This document shows, one piece after another, positions 1 through 7,592 of a DNA stretch of 15,561 bases. Under the pieces are notes generated by a model. The model was given only the letters and a program-made list of their open reading frames with translations. It had not been told where the DNA came from and did not search any database. The translations under genes and the position numbers were made by a program. Each line of letters begins with the position of its first letter. Positions within the stretch are counted from its first letter, which is position 1. Source of the DNA: Desulfobacterales bacterium (lineage in GTDB: Bacteria; Desulfobacterota; Desulfobacteria; Desulfobacterales; JAUCGF01); contig JAOZRC010000044.1 of assembly GCA_029940345.1 (NCBI GenBank), positions 1-15,561 of the forward strand, in the 5' to 3' direction.

Positions 1-158
1 CACAAAAACATAGGAAAATTCAAAACTAAAATCAACCATACCCCCCAATCTATATTTACGATGAATAAATGCAGCTTCTAAGTTCAGCATTATCTATATC
101 CGGGAGGTTGATTGTCTGAACGACTATAACTTATGAAATGATACATTGAAATAAACAG
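1..158. other. Leader region, no confident gene
   Basis: No gene can be supported here. The + frame starting at base 1 is open until a TAA at 79-81, so it could be the last 26 codons of an upstream gene. The opposite strand is also open from an ATG at 90-88 to the window edge (30 codons). Neither short peptide is recognisable, and one may be a shadow of the other. A purine-rich GGGAGG at 103-108 looks like a strong ribosome binding site, but the frame after it (TTG ATT GTC TGA) stops at once. The region probably holds the promoter or leader of the kinase-led block. Confidence 0.4.
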
Positions 159-1400
159 ATGAAAAAGCGTAAAAAAAAGATAAAAAGTAACCTTGGTTTT
201 GATGTTGGCCATTATTTAGGGAACTATCCGCTTAATTCCCGATTTGCAGAAGCTTACCGTACGTTACGTACGAATGTACAGTTTTCTTTTATGAAGAAAG
301 AGTTCCGCTCTCTTTTGGTTTCCAGTGCGACTCAATCTGAAGGTAAAACTGTTACCGTTGCCAATCTGGCCTATTCTTTGGTTCAAGACGGGAAATCAGT
401 ATTGATGATAGATACGGACTTGCGTAAGCCGTCGCTTAGTAAGATTTCACCTTCCCATGGTTCCTTGGGCGTAACCGGATTATTGGCGGAAGTTTTTTTC
501 AATGATATCGACAACGGTTCTTTAAGGGAATTTGGTTTGGAAGATCTGTTTAGTCTCATTTATTTACAAAAACGAAACGGTATTTTAAACCTGACTGAAG
601 GACAAGAAGAGATTGAGTTTGCATTCATGCTTGGCAAATTGGTGGATATGAATTGGATTAGCCGTCCTATTAACCAGGGATTAACCGCTTTTCTAATAAA
701 AAACAAATTATTAAGTGCCGAAAATGCCCAGGAAGCGCTACTGATTCACAAACAAACCGGCCAAAAACTGACATTTATTTTAGCGAATACCGGGCTTATA
801 AAAAAAGAAGACCTGGTTGCGCCTCTGTCCATGTATGTTATAAAGGGCTTACGCACCGCAATGCAATTTAAAAAAGGGCGGTTTGCTTTTAACAATGCGG
901 CCGAATCAGACTTTGATCCATCTTTTTTCGATCCGATCAATTATGATAAATTATATAAACAACTAAGCAGGGGGGCTGAAAATATCCCCTATATTAACAA
1001 CAAAATCACATCAAATATAATTTCAACTGAAACCGAAAATCTTTTTTTACTTCCTTCAGGCAATATTCCGCCCAATCCTTCGGAACTTTTAGGTTCTGAA
1101 CGGATGTCTTTTTTAATTGCCAACCTTGAAAAAAGATATGACGTTTTAATCTTTGATACGCCGCCTGTTCTACCTGCCAGCGATGCGCTGCTTCTTGCAC
1201 CCAATACAGATGGTGTGCTACTCATTATTAAAGCAGGTGAAGTCAACCGGGAATTAATCCTGAAGGCGGTGGAGCAATTTCGCCTTTCGCAGTCTAAAAT
1301 ATTAGGTGTCGTGCTTAACCAGGTAGACGCCAAACCCGGGAGCTATTATTATAAATACTATCAAAAATATTATTCAAGTTACTATGGGGAAAGCGCCTGA
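159..1400 (+). CDS. BY-type tyrosine kinase (CpsD/CapB/Wzc-C family) with nested PATAN/DUF4388-like insert
   Basis: Cytoplasmic bacterial tyrosine autokinase of 413 aa; the family controls polysaccharide polymerisation and export through phosphorylation of a C-terminal tyrosine cluster. Visible motifs: family N-terminal segment FAEAYRTLRTNVQFS (29-43); Walker A SATQSEGKT (56-64); Walker A' LMIDTDLRKP (82-91); family motif LFLLPSGNIPPNPSELL (295-311); Walker B DVLIFDTPP (328-336); and nine tyrosines within 396-409. Family kinase domains are about 210-240 aa. The excess lies at about 118-275, between Walker A' and the PPNPSELL motif. That insert has a PATAN/DUF4388-like start (EDLFSLIYLQKRNGILNLTE, 128-147), a helical middle like the N-terminal domain of GspE/MshE (about 175-219), and a typical PATAN ending (MQFKKGRFAFNN, 235-246). 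No membrane segment is present, so a separate Wzc-N/GumC-like partner is expected. The ATG is the first after an in-frame TGA at 147-149; no SD is seen. The kinase call is firm; the insert identity is inference from pattern. Confidence 0.9.
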   Translation: MKKRKKKIKSNLGFDVGHYLGNYPLNSRFAEAYRTLRTNVQFSFMKKEFRSLLVSSATQSEGKTVTVANLAYSLVQDGKSVLMIDTDLRKPSLSKISPSHGSLGVTGLLAEVFFNDIDNGSLREFGLEDLFSLIYLQKRNGILNLTEGQEEIEFAFMLGKLVDMNWISRPINQGLTAFLIKNKLLSAENAQEALLIHKQTGQKLTFILANTGLIKKEDLVAPLSMYVIKGLRTAMQFKKGRFAFNNAAESDFDPSFFDPINYDKLYKQLSRGAENIPYINNKITSNIISTETENLFLLPSGNIPPNPSELLGSERMSFLIANLEKRYDVLIFDTPPVLPASDALLLAPNTDGVLLIIKAGEVNRELILKAVEQFRLSQSKILGVVLNQVDAKPGSYYYKYYQKYYSSYYGESA

Positions 1401-1420
1401 ATATATTGTAATAGGCAAGA

Positions 1421-2965
1421 ATGAAACCCAATAGCGTCATAATTAAAAGTGTTATAATCAGTCTGATCGTTATTTTTTCGGGATTATTTTGCTATTTCCT
1501 GAGTCTTCGTTTCTCCGCTCAGATTTGTGACCTGCGTGCTGGTAAACTATTACAAAAAGGTTCTCATGTTGCTGCGACTGACATGTTAAAAAAAACAATC
1601 CAAATTCAGCCTTCAGATTATCAGCGTCAAAAAGCCTTGGCCGGTGCCTATAAACAATTGGCCTTATCAAAATCAGATGTGAAGCATATAAAACAATTTA
1701 TTGGAAAGTCTAAACAGCATTATCTTGCAGCGATGCAACTGAACCCTTTTGACGCCGATGGCATTTTCAACCTTGCATTGGTCGAAAGTCAATTGGAAGA
1801 AGATTTTCGCCTTAAAAACAAAAAGAATCCGGTTAGTTATAAAACTCGCACCTATTTTGATATGGCAATCCGCCTGAATCCGAATGGGACCTACTATCGT
1901 TATGCTCTCATCCAGTATCTTCATCACAGTCACCAGACTCAGGAAATTTTTCAGTATGTTAGTGCGATGACACGTATTGTACCCGAAACATATCATCTTC
2001 TTGAAAAAGAACCTTTCTGGCCTTTAGCTAAAAACGCCGCGGTCAAAGGATTATACCAGTCAATAAATGATAATATCAGGCCGTTGGAAGCTTACCAGGT
2101 GCTATCCGACCTATTCGACCGAGATAAGCAATGGAAACAGGCTGTGCAAACCAAAGAGAAAGTCATTGCTTTAAAGTCTGCTTCAGGTCTGATGACAATT
2201 AGAGACTATATTCGTTTGGGACAATTGAACATCAGAAGGAATCGTTACCGATATGCCGTTCAAAACTTTTTAACTGCATTGGATTTAAGTAAAAGCCGGA
2301 ACGATACGCTTGAACAAATATATCGTATTTACGAGAAGGAAAAATGTAGTGAACGGTATGTATGGCTGCACATGAATTTGAAACAGCATCTTCTTGATCC
2401 CGTAAAAACAGAACTGATCCATGCGCGTTCTTTGTTGGATTCTAATAACCATATAAAAGCGAAAAATATCCTCGAAGAATTAGTCGAGACAAAGAAGGTA
2501 GCGCAGGCTTATTACTTACTGGCTCGTATTGCTCAAATTGATAAAAATTGGAAGGCTATGGAAGAAGCCATCTTGGAAGCGATGGTGCTTGATCCCGCTA
2601 ATATCCGTTACATTCAGACGCTATACGGATTGTATTGGAGACAGGGTCAGCTCAATGTATTGGAAAAAAAACTAAATAAAGCCATTGAACGGCCTAGTTC
2701 AAACTCTACATGGTTTTATCATACCCGCGCCCGATTACATTTTAGGCGCAAGGACTTTTCCAAAGCGATAAAAGACTGGAAGGCGGCGATACGCCTGGTA
2801 CCGAAAGATGCTCATTATTATGCCGAGATAGCGGAAAGTTATTTAAAATTAGGGGATATAAATAAGGCGTTGACCTATTATCAGCAGGCTATTCAAATCA
2901 ATCCTCGCAATAAGAATTACCCCAAACGATTAAAGGCGATCAAAGTAAAAGCATCTGAAGTATGA
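1421..2965 (+). CDS. Membrane-anchored TPR-repeat protein
   Basis: A 514-aa protein with one N-terminal hydrophobic segment (about residues 7-28), followed by a long soluble helical region; probably anchored in the inner membrane with the repeats in the periplasm. TPR-type helix pairs are clearest at about 36-66, 362-395, 431-462 and 464-497; the last two carry the consensus pattern (A-x-x-Y near the start, A-L-x-Y-Y-x-x-A-I-x-I-N-P near the end). The middle (about 160-340) is more degenerate. TPR proteins of this build often sit beside polysaccharide polymerases and act as scaffolds or polymerisation cofactors; that role here is inferred from position only. It starts 20 bases after the kinase stop, with only a weak AGG upstream, and its stop overlaps the start of the ligase gene by 4 bases (ATGA), so the three genes are very likely co-transcribed and possibly translationally coupled. 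Confidence 0.85.
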   Translation: MKPNSVIIKSVIISLIVIFSGLFCYFLSLRFSAQICDLRAGKLLQKGSHVAATDMLKKTIQIQPSDYQRQKALAGAYKQLALSKSDVKHIKQFIGKSKQHYLAAMQLNPFDADGIFNLALVESQLEEDFRLKNKKNPVSYKTRTYFDMAIRLNPNGTYYRYALIQYLHHSHQTQEIFQYVSAMTRIVPETYHLLEKEPFWPLAKNAAVKGLYQSINDNIRPLEAYQVLSDLFDRDKQWKQAVQTKEKVIALKSASGLMTIRDYIRLGQLNIRRNRYRYAVQNFLTALDLSKSRNDTLEQIYRIYEKEKCSERYVWLHMNLKQHLLDPVKTELIHARSLLDSNNHIKAKNILEELVETKKVAQAYYLLARIAQIDKNWKAMEEAILEAMVLDPANIRYIQTLYGLYWRQGQLNVLEKKLNKAIERPSSNSTWFYHTRARLHFRRKDFSKAIKDWKAAIRLVPKDAHYYAEIAESYLKLGDINKALTYYQQAIQINPRNKNYPKRLKAIKVKASEV

Positions 2966-4251
2966 ACGCCGCATCTGTCGAAGTAAATAGCCTTACCGCT
3001 GCTCGAAGTTTTTTTTCGGGTATTGTACGTTATTTCATTTACTTTCTTCTTCTCTTTACACCGCTGGTGCGTGGTTCTGAACCCCCATGGGCAGTGTCAA
3101 TTATTCATTTCGTCACTCTGCTTGCTTTAACAGCGGTGTTGATCCAAAGAAGCCTTTTGTGGGATTGGCAACTTCCACGAATAGTGATGAATAAGCCGAT
3201 TGCTGTTCTCCTGTTGATTGTCTTTTGCGCGACTTGTTTTTCAAAAATTCCGCATATCAGTACCTGGTCTGCCATTTTATTTGGCAACTATATTATTCTC
3301 TTTTATTTGGTGATTGATACTGTCGCTAAACGCACTCATCTGCGCCAATTGGTTTATGTTATTATCGCTGTTGCCGCTTTCCTGGCAATTGTAGGGCTTC
3401 TAAAAATATCCGGGAATAATCCCTTCCCATGGTGGAATTATGCGCCTGGCACACTAAATCTTGATTTGGCATCCGGTTCATCCACTTTTAGCAATCCGAA
3501 TCGATTCGCCGGCTATATGGAGATGGCGTTTCCGTTGACACTCGGAATGCTTTTTACCGGTTTTAAAGGTGGTAAACGTTTTCTGATAGTGTACTTATCT
3601 TTGATGATGCTGATTGTGCTTGTTTTCACACGTAGCCGAGGTGCCTGGATTAGCACCATTCTGAGTATAACTTTTATCACGATACTTTACGTCAGAAATT
3701 ATCCAAAGAATCGTTTTAAACTGCTTGCGGCTGCCATTACCGGTTTTATTTTTTTTGGTATTGTTATTTTGTCTAGCAGGGGTGTGGTTGAAGAATTTAA
3801 AACACTGAAATCCGTACAATCGGATGCCAGTTTCACTTCTCGCCTGACCTTATGGAAACATCTCGCGGAAATGATTCGAGACTATCCGTTGCTTGGAACC
3901 GGTCCGGGTACATTCAGCACAATGTTTACGCAATACCAACCAGCGGGTTTCCAGGTGCGCTTTTACAGGGCGCATAACGATTATCTTCAGTTCATCACGG
4001 AAGTAGGACTTCCACTGATGATTGTATATATATGGATAATATATCTGTTCTTCAAGAGAGGTTTAAAAAAAATAAAACATCCGAGTCGTCTAGTGCGGGG
4101 GACTACCTTGGGGGCCATGACCGGTGTAATGGCTACGCTCATTCACAGTATGTTCGATTTTAATCTCAGGATTCCTGCGGATGCGATTTTATTCACCGTA
4201 CTGGTGGCGATTGTGGTCGCACGATCGCCCAAATCCTTAGAGCCTGTTTGA
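2962..4251 (+). CDS. O-antigen ligase/polymerase family membrane protein (Wzy_C-like)
   Basis: A 429-aa polytopic inner-membrane protein with roughly ten to twelve hydrophobic segments. Family signatures are SNPNRFAGYMEM (177-188), TRSRGAW (223-229), the long periplasmic loop before RAHNDYLQFITEVGLP (336-351), and a late HSMFDFNLRIPA (395-406). The His of AHND is the conserved residue implicated in WaaL ligases. The family transfers undecaprenyl-linked glycans to lipid A-core or protein, or polymerises repeat units; which reaction applies cannot be told from sequence. The start overlaps the TPR stop (ATGA). The last codons (GAG CCT GTT TGA) belong to the inserted MITE. Joining the DNA across the element at its TTA duplication restores TTA GCC TTG ATT GTA TAG, so the pre-insertion protein would have ended LALIV at 430 aa. 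Function is probably unaffected. Confidence 0.9.
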   Translation: MNAASVEVNSLTAARSFFSGIVRYFIYFLLLFTPLVRGSEPPWAVSIIHFVTLLALTAVLIQRSLLWDWQLPRIVMNKPIAVLLLIVFCATCFSKIPHISTWSAILFGNYIILFYLVIDTVAKRTHLRQLVYVIIAVAAFLAIVGLLKISGNNPFPWWNYAPGTLNLDLASGSSTFSNPNRFAGYMEMAFPLTLGMLFTGFKGGKRFLIVYLSLMMLIVLVFTRSRGAWISTILSITFITILYVRNYPKNRFKLLAAAITGFIFFGIVILSSRGVVEEFKTLKSVQSDASFTSRLTLWKHLAEMIRDYPLLGTGPGTFSTMFTQYQPAGFQVRFYRAHNDYLQFITEVGLPLMIVYIWIIYLFFKRGLKKIKHPSRLVRGTTLGAMTGVMATLIHSMFDFNLRIPADAILFTVLVAIVVARSPKSLEPV

Positions 4252-4499
4252 AAAGTCTTAAATCGGCTGCAAAAGTGTGAGAACGGTTCTGATTTCAGCA
4301 AATTTTACAGCAATAGGGGTATTTCCCCTGAGCGGAACGGCTTTCCGCGCGTGAAGGGTGCGCGGGAAGCTGTCCCGCGTTAGCTTAAACGTAGGGGTGT
4401 GAACGGCTACAAATAGGCTGGCTATTACCACAAAATTTGCGAAAATCAGCCCTCGTTCTCACACTTTTTTGCTTCGATCACGACTTATCAAACGGGCTC
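4240..4499. mobile_element. 260-bp MITE-like element, complete copy, TTA target duplication
   Basis: Non-coding element with long imperfect terminal inverted repeats. The left end reads GAGCCTGTTTGAAAAGTC and the right end, reverse-complemented, reads GAGCCCGTTTGATAAGTC; similarity continues inward for about 75 bp with small gaps, including a shared AAAAGTGTGAGAACG block. TTA flanks both sides (4237-4239 and 4500-4502) as a likely 3-bp target duplication. The interior carries short hairpins: AGGGG/CCCCT (4315-4329), GCGGAA/TTCCGC (4332-4348) and CGCGGGA/TCCCGCG (4361-4379). No transposase is encoded, so a helper in trans is implied. GAGCC-type ends with a TNA-like duplication recall the IS1031 group of the IS5 family, a tentative match from memory. 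A second copy begins at 15508 in the same orientation. Confidence 0.82.
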
Positions 4500-4536
4500 T
4501 TAGCCTTGATTGTATAGAAAGACAAATCGTAGCAAT

Positions 4537-5520
4537 ATGAAAAATAAAACGATTCTCATCACGGGCGGAGCTGGCTATATTGGTTCACACGCCAATAAAA
4601 TGCTCAATGAAAAGGGATATGAGACTGTCGTTCTTGACAACCTCGTGTATGGGCATAAAGCGTTTGTGCAATGGGGTGAATTTGTTCTCGGCGACCTGGC
4701 TGATTACGATCTGCTAGACATGGTGCTTGAACACCATTCGATTGATGCCGTTATGCACTTTGCAGCCTATGCGTATGTCGGTGAATCAGTCACCAATCCG
4801 GAAAAATATTACTATAATAATGTTGTAAACACGTTGAATTTGCTCAAAGCGATGCGCAGGCATAATGTCAACCAATTCATTTTTTCCTCCTCATGCGCGA
4901 CTTATGGAATTCCGCGAAAAATTCCCATTCCTGAAGATCATTCTCAAATTCCGATTAATCCTTACGGGCAGTGTAAACTGATTGTAGAAAATATCTTACA
5001 TGATTATGCAAATGCTTATGACCTGAAGTATGTATCTCTCCGATATTTCAATGCTGCCGGTGCCGACCCGGATGGAAAGATCGGCGAAGCGCATGAACCG
5101 GAAACCCATTTAATACCCCTGATTTTGGATGCAGCGTTCGATAAAAGCAAACATATATCTATATTTGGTGCGGATTATAACACACCTGACGGTACATGCA
5201 TCCGGGATTATATCCATGTGAATGATCTGGCCCAGGCCCATATTCGGGCGTTAGAGTATCTTGAAAATGGCGCTGATTCAGATGTATTCAATTTGGGCAA
5301 CGGGAACGGCGTCTCCGTCAGAGAGATGATTGAAACAGCGCGTCAGGTTACCGGAAACACAATTCGAACGATCGAGTCTTCAAGAAGACCGGGCGACCCG
5401 GACATTCTCGTGGGAAGCGCCATTAAAGCGATTGAGCTTTTAGGATGGCATCCGCAATACACCGATTTGAAAGAAATCATTGAGACGGCTTGGCACTGGA
5501 AGCTAAAGTCGCTATTCTGA
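4537..5520 (+). CDS. galE: UDP-glucose 4-epimerase
   Basis: Extended short-chain dehydrogenase/reductase of 327 aa, the usual GalE length. It interconverts UDP-glucose and UDP-galactose (some members also the N-acetyl forms) in the cytoplasm, supplying donors for the glycosyltransferases downstream. Visible: NAD-binding GGAGYIGSH (10-18); VLDNLVYGH (32-40), with the Asp that binds the NAD ribose; HFAAYAYVGES (74-84); catalytic region SSSCATYG (117-124); the YxxxK pair Y143/K147 in NPYGQCK; RYFNAAGADPDG (169-180); and CIRDYIHVNDLA (221-232). I chose the ATG at 4537 because family proteins begin just before the Rossmann glycine motif. A TTG at 4510 would add nine unlikely residues and lies in the old ligase tail and target-site flank. 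No SD is visible. The MITE separates it from the ligase gene, so its transcription may have changed after the insertion. Confidence 0.95.
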   Translation: MKNKTILITGGAGYIGSHANKMLNEKGYETVVLDNLVYGHKAFVQWGEFVLGDLADYDLLDMVLEHHSIDAVMHFAAYAYVGESVTNPEKYYYNNVVNTLNLLKAMRRHNVNQFIFSSSCATYGIPRKIPIPEDHSQIPINPYGQCKLIVENILHDYANAYDLKYVSLRYFNAAGADPDGKIGEAHEPETHLIPLILDAAFDKSKHISIFGADYNTPDGTCIRDYIHVNDLAQAHIRALEYLENGADSDVFNLGNGNGVSVREMIETARQVTGNTIRTIESSRRPGDPDILVGSAIKAIELLGWHPQYTDLKEIIETAWHWKLKSLF

Positions 5521-5564
5521 TTTTTCCCTGTTTTTCTTCCGACCTATTAACTGGTAACTGGCAA

Positions 5565-7367
5565 ATGTGCGGCATTGCATGTATATATTCCTATAATTCG
5601 GTCGTTTCCCCAACAACAGATGCCAATGCGCTTTTGCGTATCTGCGACTCAATGCGAAAGCGTGGTCCTGATGGAGAAGGCCAATGGTTTTCCAGCGACA
5701 GACGGATTGCCTTGGGCCATCGTCGATTATCGATTATAGATCTTTCCGATCTGGCGGCGCAGCCGATGTGTAGTGACAATGGTGATGTCGTAATCAGCTT
5801 TAACGGGGAAATTTACAATTACGCGTTTCTCCGCGATGAGTTGATCGAAAAAGGATATCGTTTCCGTTCTCATAGCGATACGGAGGTGCTACTGCATCTT
5901 TATGCTGCCAAAGGACGTGCAATGCTTCATGATTTACGAGGAATGTATGCTTTTGCGATATGGGATAATCGACGTCAGGGGCTTTTTTTAGCCCGGGATC
6001 CGTTTGGAATCAAACCGCTTTATTACTACGATGACGGGCATACTTTCAAAGCGGCTTCACAGGTGCGGGCACTGCTTGCCGGGGGTAGGATTGATACAAC
6101 GCCGGACCCTGCCGGCCATGTCGGTTTTTTCCTCTGGGGGCATATCCCTGAACCGTTTACGCTTTACCGCAATATCCGTTCTCTACCTGCCGGCACTTAT
6201 TTATGGGTCGATGCCAACGGTACCCATGAACCAAAGACCTTTAACCAAATTACCGACACGATTACTTGCTCATCTGACGCAGTTAACCGGGATGACAGTA
6301 TAGTTCAGGAAGTATTGCGACATGCGCTTTTAGACAGCGTTAAGCACCATTTGATTGCAGATGTCCCGGTGGGGCTGTTTCTATCGGCGGGTCTTGATTC
6401 TGCCACTTTAGCTGCTTTGGCTGCGGAATGTGAAAGCCGGATTGTTACCGTCACCCTCGGATTTGATGAATATCTGGGGACACATAATGATGAAACAGTT
6501 TTAGCCAAAAAAATAGCCTCCCGTTATGGCACCCAACATCATTCAGTCCGTATTCGTAAGCAAGATTTTGAAAAATCATTTGAACATTTTTTTGATGCCA
6601 TGGATCAGCCGACCATTGATGGTGTTAACACTTTCCTGGTCAGTCAAGCCGCATCCCAATGCGGACTGAAGGTGGCATTATCCGGCTTAGGCGGAGATGA
6701 ACTTTTTGGCGGCTATCCGAGTTTTTGTCAAATACCTCGGACGGTCAAGCTATTTAGACATTTACCTCAGTTTTCAATTCCGGAAAAAGCCTTGCACACC
6801 ATCAGTTCATCTGTGCTTAATCGTTTTACTTCTCCCAAATATGCCGGGCTTTTTAACTACGGAGCTACTTGGAGCGGCGCATATTTATTGCGCCGAGGAT
6901 TGTACATGCCTTGGGAATTGACTGATGTTCTGGATGCTGACATGGTCAGAGAAGGGTTGGATACGCTAAAGACGATGTGTATGCTTGAACGAACTGTAAA
7001 AAGAATTAAAAACGAACATCTAAAGGTTGCAGCATTGGAATTAAACTGGTATTTACGCAACCAACTGTTGCGTGATGCTGATTGGGGCGGTATGGCGCAT
7101 TCATTGGAAATTCGAGTGCCGTTCGTTGATTTGACTTTATTCCAAACTATTGCCGGAATGGCGCACGACCATCATGCACCCACGAAACACAATATGGCGC
7201 AAACCCCCTCCAAACCGCTTCCGGCTGAAATGTTTCAGCGTGCCAAAACCGGATTCACGGTACCAATAAGAAAATGGCTTCTGGAAATGTCTGGCGTTTC
7301 ATGTAATGAAAGGGGACTACGCGGTTGGGCAAAAAAGGTGTATGAAATTTTTTCTAAAACACGATAG
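5565..7367 (+). CDS. asnB: Glutamine-hydrolysing asparagine synthetase-like amidotransferase
   Basis: A 600-aa class II glutamine amidotransferase fused to an ATP-pyrophosphatase synthetase domain. The start is fixed by the nucleophile: MCGIA puts Cys at position 2, exposed after Met removal; a longer TTG start at 5490 would bury it and overlap galE. Glutaminase motifs: RKRGPDGEG (31-39), GHRRLSIIDL (51-60), SFNGEIYNY (78-86), SHSDTEVLL (102-110) and RDPFGIKPLYY (144-154). Synthetase motifs: the PP-loop FLSAGLDSA (272-280), with Ala where SGGxDS usually has Gly; SGLGGDELFGGY (373-384); and RAKTGFTVPIRKWL (559-572). Stand-alone AsnB makes asparagine from aspartate. Homologues inside polysaccharide loci are thought to amidate sugar acids or other precursors, and that role is more likely here from context. 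It starts 44 bases after galE, without an SD. Confidence 0.92.
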   Translation: MCGIACIYSYNSVVSPTTDANALLRICDSMRKRGPDGEGQWFSSDRRIALGHRRLSIIDLSDLAAQPMCSDNGDVVISFNGEIYNYAFLRDELIEKGYRFRSHSDTEVLLHLYAAKGRAMLHDLRGMYAFAIWDNRRQGLFLARDPFGIKPLYYYDDGHTFKAASQVRALLAGGRIDTTPDPAGHVGFFLWGHIPEPFTLYRNIRSLPAGTYLWVDANGTHEPKTFNQITDTITCSSDAVNRDDSIVQEVLRHALLDSVKHHLIADVPVGLFLSAGLDSATLAALAAECESRIVTVTLGFDEYLGTHNDETVLAKKIASRYGTQHHSVRIRKQDFEKSFEHFFDAMDQPTIDGVNTFLVSQAASQCGLKVALSGLGGDELFGGYPSFCQIPRTVKLFRHLPQFSIPEKALHTISSSVLNRFTSPKYAGLFNYGATWSGAYLLRRGLYMPWELTDVLDADMVREGLDTLKTMCMLERTVKRIKNEHLKVAALELNWYLRNQLLRDADWGGMAHSLEIRVPFVDLTLFQTIAGMAHDHHAPTKHNMAQTPSKPLPAEMFQRAKTGFTVPIRKWLLEMSGVSCNERGLRGWAKKVYEIFSKTR

Positions 7368-7415
7368 ACTTAAAAAAATACGACCTGCGCAATTAAAATA
7401 GGATATTTCTAATAA

Positions 7416-7440
7416 GCTCCGAGGGAGTGGTATATTTGTA
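7416..7440 (+). repeat. REP-like unit 1
   Basis: GCTCCGAGGGAGTGG followed by TATATTTGTA. It has a short hairpin head (CTCC/GGAG with a GA loop) and a tail that matches unit 2 at 7465 in the pattern hairpin, GG, (T/C)AT(A/G)TTTGTA. It lies in the non-coding gap after the amidotransferase gene. Confidence 0.6.
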
Positions 7441-7464
7441 GTACAATTGGCTCTGATTCCATCC

Positions 7465-7492
7465 GAGTCCCATCGGGACGGCATGTTTGTAA
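7465..7492 (+). repeat. REP-like unit 2, forward arm of a 28-bp inverted pair
   Basis: GAGTCCCATCGGGACGG followed by CATGTTTGTAA. The head GTCCC-ATC-GGGAC is a perfect 5-bp hairpin. The full 28 bases match the reverse complement of 7520-7547 with three mismatches, so the two units could pair into one long stem with a loop of about 27 nt (7493-7519). A similar palindrome plus TTTGTA tail recurs in other bacterial genomes as an intergenic repeat, as far as I recall. Confidence 0.75.
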
Positions 7493-7519
7493 CAACATAA
7501 CGAAATATGCGCTATTACA

Positions 7520-7547
7520 TTACAAAAATACCGTCCTGATGGGACTC
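7520..7547 (-). repeat. REP-like unit 3, reverse arm of the inverted pair
   Basis: Read on the minus strand this is GAGTCCCATCAGGACGG followed by TATTTTTGTAA, differing from unit 2 at three positions. The opposed unit 2/unit 3 arrangement is the classic paired layout of REP elements mobilised or maintained by RAYT-type transposases. No such transposase is in the window. It ends 45 bases before the next gene, so the long stem could influence the 5' untranslated region of that gene. Confidence 0.75.
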
Positions 7548-7592
7548 AATTGCACAGGTTGAAAAATTTAGAATTATAAAAGAAATGAGCTA

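Noticed and set aside
109..137. Possible promoter TTGATT, 17 bases, TATGAA
   Set aside because: Only 4 of 6 matches in each box, in AT-rich DNA, and the sigma-factor consensus of this organism is unknown; not enough to annotate.
989..1333. A 114-codon open frame on the minus strand inside the kinase gene
   Set aside because: It lies wholly opposite conserved kinase motifs, has no recognisable domain and no start context; it is an antisense shadow.
4510..4536. TTG extension of galE
   Set aside because: It would add nine residues before the Rossmann motif; TTG 4510 lies in the old ligase tail, and ATG 4537 fits the family length.
5490..5564. TTG extension of the amidotransferase overlapping galE
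   Set aside because: Class II amidotransferases need Cys at position 2; only ATG 5565 provides this.
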